64,000 nt of DNA from NCBI RefSeq assembly GCF_900492205.1, contig NZ_UEYQ01000005.1, forward strand, positions 186,001 to 250,000. Direction: 5' to 3'. The stretch's first letter is position 1, and each line of letters opens with the position of its first letter. The stretch comes from Ciceribacter sp. T2.26MG-112.2. GTDB lineage: Bacteria; Pseudomonadota; Alphaproteobacteria; Rhizobiales; Rhizobiaceae. Of this stretch, positions 1 through 11,324 are shown piece after piece. A program made the position numbers and the translations under genes. Under the pieces are notes generated by a model. The model worked only from the letters and a program-made list of their open reading frames with translations. It did not search any database and was not told where the DNA came from.

Positions 1-206
1 CGAAGCCGACCGACATTCTCGACCGCATCCCGGCCGGAACGGCGGTTCCGGGCGGCAACGTGCTCGACCAGCTTCCGGGTGCCGCTCCGGCGACCACGCC
101 GGCACCGGCCGCCAATGGTGCAGCCGCACCTGCCGCCAACGGTGCGGGCGTACCGGCACCGGCCGCCCCCAAGGCCGATCCGAACGCCGTACCCACCGGC
201 AACTGA
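1..206 (+). CDS. secG: SecG preprotein translocase subunit, C-terminal end (partial)
   Basis: The reading frame is open from base 3 to the TGA at 204-206 and encodes only the low-complexity tail, rich in Ala, Pro and Gly with repeated APAA-type segments and ending in PTGN. Such Ala/Pro-rich tails are typical of rhizobial SecG, and as I recall secG precedes pyrG in this family. SecG is the small membrane subunit of the SecYEG channel. The transmembrane part lies outside the window, so the call rests on the tail's composition and the neighbouring pyrG. Confidence 0.75.
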   Translation, partial: KPTDILDRIPAGTAVPGGNVLDQLPGAAPATTPAPAANGAAAPAANGAGVPAPAAPKADPNAVPTGN

Positions 207-214
207 TCGCCTGA

Positions 215-1978
<1,764 letters not shown>

Positions 1979-2006
1979 GACCAAGAGCCTCCTTCTTCTG
2001 TGCGAG

Positions 2007-2027
2007 CCCGGCGGAAACGCCGGGTTT
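2007..2027 (+). terminator. Rho-independent terminator after pyrG
   Basis: A perfect 7-bp stem CCCGGCG/CGCCGGG (2007-2013 and 2018-2024) with a GAAA tetraloop is followed by TTTC, 28 bp after the pyrG stop. The T-run is short, but the GNRA loop makes the hairpin stable. Confidence 0.75.
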
Positions 2028-2193
2028 CGTCGTTGAGGGATGGGTGCGCCCGTTACCTTCGAGGACAAGGAACGGTCCGCCGCTGTGCCGCCGTGATTGG
2101 ATCATTCTTTCGACACGCGCGTTCACCAAGCTCCGCTCCTGCGTCGGCCAAGCGGCCCGGGCGGACAATGTGAAGACAAAAAGGAATTCAGCG

Positions 2194-2727
2194 ATGAAGA
2201 AGATTATCACCATGGCGATCGCCGCTCTGCCCGTGCTGACCTCTGCCGGGATGGCGGTTTCCGCCGACATGGTCACGGCACGCGATCCGGTTCCGACCTA
2301 TCAGGAGACCGATCGGGTTGGCGGCGTCAAGATCGGCTATCTGACGTGTGATGTCGCCGGCGGCGTCGGCTATGTGCTGGGCTCGGCCAAGCAGGCGGAC
2401 TGCGTCTTCTCCTCGGCCATGGGCGGCGAGGCGCTCGACCGCTATTCCGGCACGATCCGCAAGATGGGCGTCGATGTCGGCTTCACCACACGCTCCAAGC
2501 TCGTCTGGGCGGTGTTTGCTCCGACCGCCGGCTATCATCATGGCTCGCTCGGTGGTCTCTATCAGGGTGCGAGCGCGGAAGCGACGCTCGGCGCCGGCAT
2601 CGGCGCCAATATCCTCGTCGGCGGCACCGCCGGCTCGATCCACCTGCAGACGGTGAGCGTCACCGGCCAGCTCGGCCTCAACCTCGCCGCCACCGGCACT
2701 TCCGTCACGTTGACGCCGGAGGGGTGA
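2194..2727 (+). CDS. DUF992-family exported protein
   Basis: A 177-aa protein with a clear Sec signal peptide (MKKIITMAIAALPVLTSAGMAVSA, cleavage expected near residue 24). The mature part has the DUF992 pattern as I know it: GVKIGYLTCDV near the start, a second Cys in ADCVF, a Gly/Ala-rich middle (YQGASAEATLGAGIGANILVGG) and repeated short beta-like segments at the end. The function of the family is unknown; members are common exported proteins in Rhizobiales. AAGGAA sits 8 nt before the ATG. A longer frame reaches back into pyrG, but the start at 2194 gives the signal peptide. A convergent terminator follows. Confidence 0.85.
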   Translation: MKKIITMAIAALPVLTSAGMAVSADMVTARDPVPTYQETDRVGGVKIGYLTCDVAGGVGYVLGSAKQADCVFSSAMGGEALDRYSGTIRKMGVDVGFTTRSKLVWAVFAPTAGYHHGSLGGLYQGASAEATLGAGIGANILVGGTAGSIHLQTVSVTGQLGLNLAATGTSVTLTPEG

Positions 2728-2747
2728 GCCGCGATCCGCGAAGCGGA

Positions 2748-2795
2748 GCAATCGATCCAGTGAATCGATTGCAGCGGCGAAGCCGTGGAACGGCT
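2748..2795. repeat. Two short inverted repeats after the DUF992 gene
   Basis: GCAATCGAT (2748-2756) pairs with ATCGATTGC (2764-2772) around a 7-nt loop. AGCCGT (2781-2786) pairs with ACGGCT (2790-2795) around 3 nt. With the strong hairpin at 2804-2831 they make three consecutive hairpins in about 85 bp between convergent genes, which may protect transcript ends or be a degraded dispersed palindromic element. Confidence 0.5.
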
Positions 2796-2803
2796 CAGAA
2801 ATC

Positions 2804-2831
2804 AGAACGGCCGGCCTTCGCCGGCCGTTCT
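2804..2831. terminator. Bidirectional terminator between the DUF992 gene and moeA
   Basis: A perfect 12-bp stem AGAACGGCCGGC/GCCGGCCGTTCT with a CTTC loop lies in the convergent gap. It lacks a clear T-run on either strand, but its position and stability fit a shared terminator. Confidence 0.7.
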
Positions 2832-2854
2832 GCTAGGAGACCAGAGCGTTCCGA

Positions 2855-4078
2855 TCAGTTCTCCAAGGGCCGCAGCAACAGCACGGCGGTCTCGGCGCCG
2901 ACCGGCAGTTCCGGTGCATGCGGCGGGCGCACGATCAGGCAGTCGGACTGGGCGAAGATCTTCATCATCGAAGAATCCTGCTTGCCGTAGCTCTCTGCCA
3001 GAAGGCTGCCATCGGCATCGCGCGACAGCCGTGCCCGCAGATAGTCCTGACGCTTGTCATTGGCGGGCAGGGCGGTCGCGGTGCGGGCCATGGCAAGGCG
3101 CGAAATGGCGGGTCGGCCGGACAGCCGGGCGAGCAGCGGCTCGAGGAAGAGCAGGCCGCAGACCATCGATGAAACCGGATTGCCGGGCAGGCCGAGCACA
3201 TGCATGCCGTCGAGCTCGCCGACCATCAGCGGCTTTCCTGGCCGCATGGCGATCTTCCAGAAATCGAGCCGCATACCGGCGGCGAGAAGCGTCGACTGCA
3301 CGAGGTCATGGTCGCCGACCGATGCGCCGCCCAGTGTGACGAGGACATCGGCGTGGGCCGCGCGGGCCTTGTCGATCGCTGCAGTGATGCGGTCGCGATT
3401 GTCGGGTACGATACCCAGATCGATCACGTCGGCGCCCGCCTGGCGCACAAGCGCGCCAATGCCGAAGGTGTTGGAGCCGATGATCTGGTGGGGCCCTGGC
3501 GGAGTGCCGGGCGGCACGAGCTCGTCGCCGGTCGCGAGGATCGCGACAAGCGGTCGGGCGAAGACCTCGACGCTTTCGTGGTTCATCGCCGCGATCAGCA
3601 TGAGCCGGCTGAAATCGAGCCTGGTACCGGCCGTCAGCACTGTCTCGCCTTCGGCGAAATCCTGTCCGCGCGGCCGGATATGGCGGCCTTTGGTCACCGC
3701 GAAGGTGGTGCGGATGGCATGGCCTTCCAGCTTCTCCGCATCCTCCTGGATCAGCACCGTATCGGCGCCGGCGGGCACCGGAGCGCCGGTGAATATGCGT
3801 ACCGTCTCACCCGGACCGACCGTGCCGGCAAAGCCGTGACCGGCCGCGGACGTTCCGATCACTTTGAGGGTCGCACCGGGCTCGGGCGCGTCGGCGGCGC
3901 GCAGTGCATAGCCGTCCATGGCGGATGCGTCGAACGGCGGCTGCGTCAGTCGGGCCTGGATGTCCCTGGCCAGCACCCTTCCGTCGGCCGCGTCGAGCTT
4001 GAGGGTCTCGCGCCGGGAGACCGGCACAGCCGTCTTGAGCAGTGTCTCCTGGGCATCTTCGACCGCGAGCAGGGCCAT
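2855..4078 (-). CDS. moeA: Molybdopterin molybdotransferase MoeA
   Basis: Inserts molybdate into adenylylated molybdopterin, the last general step of molybdenum cofactor synthesis. The 407-aa protein has the standard MoeA/gephyrin-E layout: PPFDASAMDGYAL near residue 47, GAPVPAGADTVLIQED in the linker domain, the MPT-binding core with GDELVPPG and GGASVGDHD, and GLPGNPVSS before the C-terminal barrel. It is the last gene of a minus-strand operon. Its ATG directly abuts the moaC stop (TGA at 4081-4079, ATG at 4078-4076), so translation is probably coupled. Confidence 0.96.
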   Translation of the reverse strand: MALLAVEDAQETLLKTAVPVSRRETLKLDAADGRVLARDIQARLTQPPFDASAMDGYALRAADAPEPGATLKVIGTSAAGHGFAGTVGPGETVRIFTGAPVPAGADTVLIQEDAEKLEGHAIRTTFAVTKGRHIRPRGQDFAEGETVLTAGTRLDFSRLMLIAAMNHESVEVFARPLVAILATGDELVPPGTPPGPHQIIGSNTFGIGALVRQAGADVIDLGIVPDNRDRITAAIDKARAAHADVLVTLGGASVGDHDLVQSTLLAAGMRLDFWKIAMRPGKPLMVGELDGMHVLGLPGNPVSSMVCGLLFLEPLLARLSGRPAISRLAMARTATALPANDKRQDYLRARLSRDADGSLLAESYGKQDSSMMKIFAQSDCLIVRPPHAPELPVGAETAVLLLRPLEN

Positions 4079-4564
4079 TCAAAATGCCTCCGGGTGGCGG
4101 AAGGTTCCCGACTTGCCGCCGGTCTTCTCCATGAGCCTGATGCCGCCGATTTCCATCGCCTTGTCGGCGGCCTTGGCCATGTCGTAGATGGTCAGGCAGG
4201 CCACCGAGACGGCGGTCAGCGCCTCCATCTCGACGCCGGTCTTGCCGGTCAGCTTGGCAGTGGCTGTGACGCGCAGGCCGGGAAGGTTAAAGTCTTCCTC
4301 GATATCGACCGTGACCTTGGTGAGCATCAAGGGATGGCAGAGGGGGATGAGATTCGAGGTCTGCTTGGCCGCCATGATGCCGGCTATGCGGGCCGTGGCG
4401 ATCACGTCGCCCTTCTTGGCATTGCCGGAGCGGATCAGTTCCAGGGTGGCGGCCGCCATCCTGACATGGCCCTCGGCTGTGGCGCTGCGCGCGGTCTCGG
4501 CCTTGTCGCCGACATCGACCATATGCGCCTCGCCCGCGGCGTTGATATGGGTGAGCGTACCCAT
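4079..4564 (-). CDS. moaC: Cyclic pyranopterin monophosphate synthase MoaC
   Basis: Acts with MoaA to turn GTP into cyclic pyranopterin monophosphate, the first stage of molybdenum cofactor synthesis. The 161-aa protein shows the diagnostic [23 protein letters not shown] and YDMAKAADK motifs of the active site. A GTG lies one codon upstream (4567), but the ATG at 4564 overlaps the trpC stop by one base (TGATG), the usual coupled arrangement, so I prefer it. No moaA or moaE is in the window. Its place in a tryptophan operon is, as I recall, the normal rhizobial arrangement. Confidence 0.96.
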   Translation of the reverse strand: MGTLTHINAAGEAHMVDVGDKAETARSATAEGHVRMAAATLELIRSGNAKKGDVIATARIAGIMAAKQTSNLIPLCHPLMLTKVTVDIEEDFNLPGLRVTATAKLTGKTGVEMEALTAVSVACLTIYDMAKAADKAMEIGGIRLMEKTGGKSGTFRHPEAF

Positions 4565-5376
4565 CACGCGACCTGTGCCGGAGGTTGTCCGGTCAAGAGG
4601 AAGCGCGTTGCGGCGGCGACATCCTGCTGGCGCATCAGGCTTTCACCGACGAGGAAGGTGGTGATCCCGCAGGCTTCAAGGCGCTTGCAGTCGTCAAAGG
4701 TGAAGATCCCGCTCTCCCCGACCAGCAGACGGTCGGACGGGACCATGGCGGCCAGGCGTTCGCTGACGGAGAGGCTGACCTCGAAGGTGCGAAGATTGCG
4801 ATTGTTGATGCCGATCATCGGCGAAGCCAGCTTGACGGCGCGTTCGAGTTCTTCCTCGTCATGCACTTCGATGAGCACGTCCATGCCGAGGCCGAAGGCC
4901 TCGTCTTCGAGGCGTCTTGCCTCGTCGTTTGAAAGCGAGGCCATGATCAACAGGATACAGTCGGCGCCATAGGCGCGCGCCTCGTGCACCTGGTAGGTGT
5001 CGAACATGAAATCCTTGCGCAGCGCCGGAAGGGCGCAGGCGGCACGGGCCTGGACCAGATATTCGAGCGAACCCTCGAAGCTCGGGCCGTCGGTCAGCAC
5101 GGACAGGCACGCGGCACCGCCCGCCTCATAAGCGGCCGCCAGCGCCGGCGGGTCGAAATCCGGGCGAATCAGGCCCTTGGAGGGGCTTGCCTTCTTGATC
5201 TCGGCGATCAGCCCGAATTCGCCGGCCTCACGGCGTTTCGACAGCGCACGCAGGAAGCCGCGCGGGGCAGGCTGTTCGGCGGCCCGTGCCTTCAGGTCTG
5301 CAAGCGAGCGGGCGGCCTTGGCAGCTGCGATCTCCTCGCGCTTGTAGGTTTCGATACGCTTGAGGATGTCCGCCAT
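4564..5376 (-). CDS. trpC: Indole-3-glycerol phosphate synthase
   Basis: Closes the indole ring in tryptophan synthesis, converting carboxyphenylaminodeoxyribulose phosphate to indole-3-glycerol phosphate. The 270-aa single-domain TIM barrel has KKASPSKG (catalytic Lys), [30 protein letters not shown] and the phosphate-binding [14 protein letters not shown] segments in order. It is not fused to TrpF as in enteric bacteria. It starts 9 bp after trpD and its TGA overlaps the moaC ATG. Confidence 0.97.
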   Translation of the reverse strand: MADILKRIETYKREEIAAAKAARSLADLKARAAEQPAPRGFLRALSKRREAGEFGLIAEIKKASPSKGLIRPDFDPPALAAAYEAGGAACLSVLTDGPSFEGSLEYLVQARAACALPALRKDFMFDTYQVHEARAYGADCILLIMASLSNDEARRLEDEAFGLGMDVLIEVHDEEELERAVKLASPMIGINNRNLRTFEVSLSVSERLAAMVPSDRLLVGESGIFTFDDCKRLEACGITTFLVGESLMRQQDVAAATRFLLTGQPPAQVA

Positions 5377-5385
5377 GGCTCTGTC

Positions 5386-6408
5386 TTAGTCCCGTGGTGC
5401 CTGGTTGGAAACGGTGATCAGCGTGTCGAGCGCCCTAGCGGCAGCGCCGCTGTCGATGGAATGGCTGGCCAGCTCCATGCCTTCGCGAACGGTGTCCGCC
5501 TTGCCGGCGACGATCAGCGCGGCGGCGGCGTTGCACAGCGAAACATCGCGGTAGGCATTGCGGGCGCCGGACAGCACTTCGCGGAGCGCCGCGGCATTGA
5601 CCTCGCCGTCGCCGCCCCTGATGGCGTCGAGCGGTACGGTCGGCACACCGAAATCCTCCGGCGTCAGCTCGAAGGTGGTGATCTCGCCATTCTTCAGTGC
5701 CGCGACCTGCGTCGGGCCGGTGGTGGTCACCTCGTCGAGACCGCTGCCATGGACGACCCAGGCGCTCTCCAGTCCGAGGTCGCGCAAGGCCTCCGCGCCC
5801 GGCAGCAACCATTCCGGCGAGTAGACGCCGAACAGCTGGCGCGTGACGCTGGCGGGGCTCGTCAGCGGACCGACGATATTGAAGATGGTGCGGGTGCCGA
5901 GCTCGACCCTCGCCGGGCCGACATGGCGCATGGCGGGGTGATGGAGCTGCGCGAACATGAAGCCGATGCCCGCTTCGCGAATGCAACGCGCAATGGTATC
6001 CGGATCGATGTCGAGGCGGACGCCGAGCGCCGACAGGCTGTCGGCGGCGCCAGACTTCGAGCTCAAGGCGCGGTTGCCGTGCTTGGCGACGGGCACACCG
6101 GCACCAGCGACGATCAGCGCGGCGAGCGTCGAGATGTTATAGGTATTGGTGCCGTCACCGCCGGTGCCGACGATGTCGATAGCACCGGCCGGCGCTTCCA
6201 CCTTGACCATCTTGGAGCGCATGACCGAAACCGCGCCGGCGATCTCGTCGACGGTCTCACCGCGCACCCTGAGCGCCATCAGGAAGCCGCCGATCTGGGC
6301 CATGCTGGCTTCGCCCGACATCAGCACTTCGAATGCGCCACTCGCCTCCTCACGGGTGAGGGCCTGGCGCGTGGCGACCTTGGCGATGTAGGGCTTCAGA
6401 CCGGACAT
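5386..6408 (-). CDS. trpD: Anthranilate phosphoribosyltransferase
   Basis: Adds phosphoribose from PRPP to anthranilate, the second step of tryptophan synthesis. The 340-aa protein has the [18 protein letters not shown]-binding loop near residue 82, the [15 protein letters not shown] anthranilate/PRPP segment and the [12 protein letters not shown] motif. No trpE or trpG glutaminase domain is attached and none is in the window. It lies between ppiD (20-bp gap) and trpC (9-bp gap) in the same operon. Confidence 0.97.
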   Translation of the reverse strand: MSGLKPYIAKVATRQALTREEASGAFEVLMSGEASMAQIGGFLMALRVRGETVDEIAGAVSVMRSKMVKVEAPAGAIDIVGTGGDGTNTYNISTLAALIVAGAGVPVAKHGNRALSSKSGAADSLSALGVRLDIDPDTIARCIREAGIGFMFAQLHHPAMRHVGPARVELGTRTIFNIVGPLTSPASVTRQLFGVYSPEWLLPGAEALRDLGLESAWVVHGSGLDEVTTTGPTQVAALKNGEITTFELTPEDFGVPTVPLDAIRGGDGEVNAAALREVLSGARNAYRDVSLCNAAAALIVAGKADTVREGMELASHSIDSGAAARALDTLITVSNQAPRD

Positions 6409-6428
6409 GTTTCTTGGCTCCCCCGTCC

Positions 6429-8318
6429 TTAGCGTACCATGGCCTGTTCGGCGAGCTGCTGGTTGATCGTCACGCCATAGTCGTCCTGCAGGCGATTGAC
6501 CATCTGGTCGAGAATGTCGTCACCGGCGGCATTGGCGATTTCGGCGATCTGGGCGTCCTCGTTTCCGAGGGCGTCGGTCGAAGGCTGGTCCTTCACGTCC
6601 GTCACCTTGAGAAGGATCTGCGTCTCCGGGTCTGCGCCCGGCGCACTTGCGACCATGCCGACAGCGCCGCCAAAGGCCGCCGTCACCGCGGCTGGGCCGA
6701 GCACCGCGTCTTCCGTCTGGCGACGGATGCCGACCTTGAATTCGACTGCAATTCCGAGTTCGCCGGCGATCGCGTCCAGCGTCTCGCCCTTGGCCGCCCG
6801 CTCCTTGAGGCCCTCGGCCTTTGCGCCCAGCGCAATCTTCTGTTGCTCCGCCGTCCAGTCGGCCGCCGCCTTTTCCCGGACTTCTTCGAGGGTGCGGTCA
6901 CGCTCGGCGACGATGTCCTTCACTTCGAGCCAGATGAAGCCGTCATTGCCGATGTTGACCGGCAGCGCCTCGACGCCGACGTCGGTCTGGAAGACCTCGG
7001 CCAGCAGGGCGTCACGCTCCGGCAGGTTTGGCACGTCCGCTTCGTTTTCGTCCTTGCCGTTGCGATCCGACGCCTTGACGATGAACGGCTTCAGGTTGAG
7101 CTGGGTTGCCGCTTCTTCGAGCGTCGAGCCGCCGGCCCGCAGGTCCTCGAACTGGTCATGGACGGTGGCAATGTCCTCCATCGCTGCCGCTTCCGCCAGT
7201 GCTTCGCGGATCTCCTCCTTTACCTCGTCAAGGGTGCGAGTCCGGCCTTCCTTGATATTGGTCACGCGCAGGATGACGGGGCCCAGCGCGCCATCGACGA
7301 CATCGGTCGTCGCGCCTTCCGCCGTCACGGCGAAGGCGGCATCCGCGAGCACGGGATCGGGAAGCTTGTCGCGCGAAAACTCGCCGAGCAGCACATCGCT
7401 TGCGGTCTTGCCCTGATCGGCGACCAGCTGGTCGAAGCTCATGCCGGACTTCAGTTCGGCCAAGGCTGCCTCGGCCATCTCTCGGGTTTCGAAGCTCAGC
7501 TGTTCGATCGTCCGGGTGCCGGCGATCTCGTAGGTCTTCTTGCGGGCCTCATAGTCCTGACGGATCGCTTCGTCGGAAATCGCCGCCTTGTCGGCGATGT
7601 CGGAGGGCTCGAGCTTCACATAGGCAAAGCTGCGGTATTCGGGCGCACGGTAGCGGGCCTTGACCGTCTCGAACCAGGCGGCAAGCGTCGCCTCGTCGGG
7701 CGCCTTGATCGGATCGATATTGGCATTGGTCAGCAGCAGGTAGCTCACATCGCGGGTCTGGTTGCGATAGGCTTTCAGTGCATCGATGAGGGTCTTGGGC
7801 GCGAGAAAGCCATCCGACGTCGCCTCGACGATCTGGCTGCGCATCGCCACCTTGGAGCGTTCGAGAATGTAGTCGTCTTCACGCAGGCCGGCATTGCGAA
7901 GTCGGGTGGTGAAGAGATTGCGGTCGAACTGACCGGTTTCGCTCTTGAAGGCCGGGTCTTCGGCGATAAGCTCGGCCAGGCGGTCCTTGGACAAGCCGAG
8001 ATTCATGTCCTGCGACAGCTGGTCCAATGCCGCGCCGGCGGCCAGTTGGGCATAGACCTGGCTCGGCACACCGAGGGCTTTCGCCTGCTCCGTGGTCAAT
8101 TGCTGGCCGAAACGGCGGCCGAGTTCGGCAAGCTGGCGCTGGTAGGCCAGGCTGAACTCGCTGGCGGAGACCTTCTGGTCGCCGACGCTGATGACTGTGT
8201 CCGTTGCCGTGTTGAAGAGCGACGCAGAAATGCCCCAGATCCCGAAGGACGCGACAAGCAAGAGCATCAGCATTTTCGCGACCAGCGTACGGGCGCCTTT
8301 TCTCAGAACTTCCAGCAT
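6429..8318 (-). CDS. ppiD: PpiD-like periplasmic peptidyl-prolyl cis-trans isomerase (SurA N-terminal domain)
   Basis: A 629-aa membrane-anchored folding factor. It has a cytoplasmic start ([15 protein letters not shown]), one transmembrane segment at about residues 16-34, a SurA-type N-domain (about 35-170) with [13 protein letters not shown], and a parvulin-like region around residues 240-360 ([16 protein letters not shown], then [24 protein letters not shown]). It is expected to help outer-membrane and periplasmic proteins fold as they leave SecYEG. First gene of the ppiD-trpD-trpC-moaC-moeA operon; its promoter must lie in 8319-8603. Conservation of the isomerase site was not checked by alignment, so it may be chaperone only. 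Confidence 0.88.
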   Translation of the reverse strand: MLEVLRKGARTLVAKMLMLLLVASFGIWGISASLFNTATDTVISVGDQKVSASEFSLAYQRQLAELGRRFGQQLTTEQAKALGVPSQVYAQLAAGAALDQLSQDMNLGLSKDRLAELIAEDPAFKSETGQFDRNLFTTRLRNAGLREDDYILERSKVAMRSQIVEATSDGFLAPKTLIDALKAYRNQTRDVSYLLLTNANIDPIKAPDEATLAAWFETVKARYRAPEYRSFAYVKLEPSDIADKAAISDEAIRQDYEARKKTYEIAGTRTIEQLSFETREMAEAALAELKSGMSFDQLVADQGKTASDVLLGEFSRDKLPDPVLADAAFAVTAEGATTDVVDGALGPVILRVTNIKEGRTRTLDEVKEEIREALAEAAAMEDIATVHDQFEDLRAGGSTLEEAATQLNLKPFIVKASDRNGKDENEADVPNLPERDALLAEVFQTDVGVEALPVNIGNDGFIWLEVKDIVAERDRTLEEVREKAAADWTAEQQKIALGAKAEGLKERAAKGETLDAIAGELGIAVEFKVGIRRQTEDAVLGPAAVTAAFGGAVGMVASAPGADPETQILLKVTDVKDQPSTDALGNEDAQIAEIANAAGDDILDQMVNRLQDDYGVTINQQLAEQAMVR

Positions 8319-8603
8319 CGGAACTCAATCACCTTATTTCAGCTCTTCGCAGACGGCGAAGCGGTTGATGTTCCTTAGAACAAACCGTGGCGGAAATGAA
8401 GGCGTGTTCGGCGAAAAGGCGCCGGCCGACGCACCGGTGGTTCTCAGGGGCCGATCGAGCCCGGTTCAGACTGGCGGTGGGCGCGCACGAACCCGGCGCG
8501 TTCCGATTTTCATATTGTCGCAATAGCATCGGCATCAATATCGGGTACAACAAAATACTGGCGACGTTCAGATGGTCGACAAGGCGGGGTAGGAATGGCA
8601 GCG

Positions 8604-11234
8604 ATGGATAGTGCCACGGGCGAGGTGGGGCTGGGCGTGACCGGACTGACCAGTGTTGAAGCCGGACGAGCGCTGGAGAGATTTGGCGAAAACCGTCTGC
8701 CCGTGCCCGCCAGCCCGTCCTTCCTCAAGGTTCTTGCGCTGCAATTCCTCAGTCCGCTGATCTACATCCTGATGGCGTCGGCAGCCCTGTCGATGCTGAT
8801 CAGCGAGATCACCGACGCAATCTTCATCGCCGTCGTGCTGATGGTCAACGGCATCGTCGGGGCGATCCAGGAATACTCGGCCGGCAAGTCGGCCGAGGCG
8901 CTGCGCGCCTTGGAGCAGCCGCACGCGACGGTCATTCGCGACGGCCAGCGCCGGGTGATTGATGCGGCGGGGCTGGTGCCCGACGATCTCGTCATGCTCG
9001 AATCCGGCGAGCGCGTTCCGGCCGATATCCGTCTGGTCGAGGCCAACGGACTGCAATGCGACGAGGCCGCCCACACCGGCGAATCGCGGGCGGTAGCGAA
9101 GGAGGAGGGAGACACGGTCTATGCCGGCACGATCGTGACGCGTGGCAGGGCCCGTGGCCTGGTGTTCGCCACCGGCCGCCAGACGGAACTCGGCCGGATC
9201 GCCGGCGCAATTCAGGAGCGTTCCAGCGCCAAGCCACCGCTGATGATCCGCATGGAGGATTTCACCCGGCTGATCGCCGTTGCGGTCGGTGTGGCCATCG
9301 TCTTCCTCATTGCCGTGGGCCTGTGGCGCCAGATGGCGCTCGGCGAATTGCTTACCATGTCGATCGGGCTTGCGGTCAGCGCCATTCCGGAGGGCCTGCC
9401 GATTGCGATCACCGTGGCGCTCGCCATAAGCATGCGCCGCATGTCCAAGGTCAATGTGGTGGTGCGCAATCTGCCGGCGGTCGAATCGCTCGGCTCCTGC
9501 ACCATGATCGCCACCGACAAGACCGGCACGCTGACGCTCAACGAACTGACCGTGACCGATATCCGGCTGCCGGACGGGAGCCATTGGCTGTTCGACACCG
9601 GCGTCGATCCGACGGCGGGCGGCATTCGAAACCATGAGGGCGAACGCGACCATCCGAGCCTGGCGGTAAAGCGCCTCTTGCGAGCGGCGACCCTGCCGAA
9701 CGAGGGCGAACTCGGCCGCACGGATGGCGGCGGTTTCGATCCGATGGGGGATACGGTGGATGTCGCGCTCTTGGCCGCGGCCCACAAGGGTGGGCTCAGC
9801 AAGGGCGAGCTCATGGAGAAATACCGCCTGGCGAAGCTCATTCCGTACGAGCCGGAACTGAAATATGCCGCCTCCTTCCATTTGGACGAGGAGCATCTGC
9901 ACATCTTCGTCAAGGGTGCGCCGGAAATGCTGGCGACCATGTGCGGCACGATGCAGGTCGGCGACCATGCAGTGCCGCTCGATCACGAGCTGTTGCATCG
10001 TCAAATGGACGCGATGGCACGCGAGGGGCTCCGGGTTCTGGCTTTCGCCGAGGGGCGAATGGCGCATGCGGGAAACGGCGATTACGGCGACCACATGCTC
10101 ATCGACCTCTGCTTTCTCGGTTTTGCCGGCATGCAGGACCCGATCAGGCCGGAAGTGCCGGCCGCGCTCGCCGCCTGCCGCACAGCCGGCATCGAAGTGG
10201 TGGTGATCACCGGCGACGACCCCCGTACCGCAACCGCGATCGCCCGCGAAGCCGGGCTGACCTTCGCGCCCGGCGATGTCGCGACCGGCGAGGAGGTTGC
10301 AGCCGCGATCGCCGCAGGCGAACCGGCTCTCGACGACCTGACCCGGCATGTGCGGGTGTTTGCCCGGGTCAAACCCGACCACAAGCTCGCCATCGTTCGC
10401 TCGCTGGCGCGCAACGGTCACTACGTGGCGGTGACCGGCGACGGGGTGAACGACGCGCCGGCGCTGAAGCACGCCCATGTCGGGGTGGCAATGGGCCGGG
10501 CCGGAACGGATGTCGCCAAGGAGAGCGCCGACATCATCCTGACCGACGACAATTTCGCTTCCATCGTCGCCGGCATCCGCGAGGGCCGGGTCGCCTACAG
10601 CAATATCCGCAAGGTGGTCTTCATGCTGGTGTCGACGGGGGCGGCCGAAGTTCTGCTCTTCCTGCTGGCGATGATCCTCGGCACGCCGATGCCGCTCACC
10701 GCGGTGCAACTGCTCTGGCTGAACCTGGTGACCAACGGCGTGCAGGACATCGCCCTGGTGACCGAGCCGGCGGAGGGTGACGAGTTGACGCGGCCGGTGC
10801 GCAAGCCGGAGGAATCGCTGTTCGACCCCTTGATGATCCGTCGCATCGTGGTCGCCACCCTGCTGATGGGTGTCGGCGGCTTTGCACTGTTCTACTGGCT
10901 GATCTCGACGGGGGTCAGCGAATTCACCGCGCGCAATCTGCTGCTGGTGCTGTTCGTGCTGTTCGAGAACTTCCAATGCATCAACAGTCGCTCCGAGCGA
11001 CGGTCGGTGTTCCGCCAATCGCTCGCCTCCAATCCATTTCTCCTGGTGGGCATCGTCGGGTCGCAGGCCCTGCATCTCGGAGCGATGTATGTGCCCGGCC
11101 TGAACGATCTCCTCGGGATCACGCCGATCGCGCTCGAGGAATGGCTGCTGCTGGCGGCGCTGGCCTCGGTCCTGCTTTTGGTGAGCGAGGTCGAGAAGAT
11201 CATTTACCGCCGGCAGCTTCTGGCGCGCCCCTGA
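8604..11234 (+). CDS. P-type (P2-like) cation-transporting ATPase
   Basis: A membrane cation pump of about 876 aa. It has an N-terminal cation-ATPase domain, TM1-2 (about residues 42-85), an actuator domain, PEGLP in TM4 (about 262-266), the phosphorylation motif DKTGTLT with Asp305, the nucleotide-binding KGAPE, the hinge VTGDGVNDAPALKHA, and a C-terminal cation-ATPase bundle. The motifs fit the P2 class (Ca2+, Na+/K+ or H+-like); the ion cannot be told. The actuator motif reads AAHTGESRA rather than the usual LTGES with a following Pro. An ATG at 8595 is in frame, but AGGA at 8591-8594 abuts it and is 9 nt from the ATG at 8604, so I prefer the latter. It looks accessory between ppiD and gltA. 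Confidence 0.93.
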   Translation: MDSATGEVGLGVTGLTSVEAGRALERFGENRLPVPASPSFLKVLALQFLSPLIYILMASAALSMLISEITDAIFIAVVLMVNGIVGAIQEYSAGKSAEALRALEQPHATVIRDGQRRVIDAAGLVPDDLVMLESGERVPADIRLVEANGLQCDEAAHTGESRAVAKEEGDTVYAGTIVTRGRARGLVFATGRQTELGRIAGAIQERSSAKPPLMIRMEDFTRLIAVAVGVAIVFLIAVGLWRQMALGELLTMSIGLAVSAIPEGLPIAITVALAISMRRMSKVNVVVRNLPAVESLGSCTMIATDKTGTLTLNELTVTDIRLPDGSHWLFDTGVDPTAGGIRNHEGERDHPSLAVKRLLRAATLPNEGELGRTDGGGFDPMGDTVDVALLAAAHKGGLSKGELMEKYRLAKLIPYEPELKYAASFHLDEEHLHIFVKGAPEMLATMCGTMQVGDHAVPLDHELLHRQMDAMAREGLRVLAFAEGRMAHAGNGDYGDHMLIDLCFLGFAGMQDPIRPEVPAALAACRTAGIEVVVITGDDPRTATAIAREAGLTFAPGDVATGEEVAAAIAAGEPALDDLTRHVRVFARVKPDHKLAIVRSLARNGHYVAVTGDGVNDAPALKHAHVGVAMGRAGTDVAKESADIILTDDNFASIVAGIREGRVAYSNIRKVVFMLVSTGAAEVLLFLLAMILGTPMPLTAVQLLWLNLVTNGVQDIALVTEPAEGDELTRPVRKPEESLFDPLMIRRIVVATLLMGVGGFALFYWLISTGVSEFTARNLLLVLFVLFENFQCINSRSERRSVFRQSLASNPFLLVGIVGSQALHLGAMYVPGLNDLLGITPIALEEWLLLAALASVLLLVSEVEKIIYRRQLLARP

Positions 11235-11272
11235 GCCGGGCTTGTTCGCTGTCGTCGGACGACGCATAGAAA

Positions 11273-11301
11273 AAGGCCGGCGGAATGCATCCGCCGGCCT
11301 T
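11273..11301. terminator. Bidirectional terminator between the P-type ATPase and gltA
   Basis: A perfect 12-bp stem AAGGCCGGCGGA (11273-11284) / TCCGCCGGCCTT (11290-11301) with a 5-nt loop sits between convergent stops. AAAAA precedes it, giving a T-run on the minus strand for gltA; on the plus strand only TT follows. Confidence 0.85.
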
Positions 11302-11324
11302 CCTGCTTGCGGGACTTGCCGCGC

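Noticed and set aside
2835..2860. GTTC-N6-GTTC near 2847 as a second SOS box
   Set aside because: The spacing is 6 rather than 7 and it lies at the end of moeA, not in a promoter.
3200..4972. Long plus-strand frames over moeA, moaC and trpC
   Set aside because: They are antisense shadows; the minus-strand genes form a tight, overlapping operon.
8568..11267. An 899-codon minus-strand frame covering the P-type ATPase
   Set aside because: Its residues are Arg/His/Gln-rich without a known domain, and it is antisense to a fully motif-supported ATPase.
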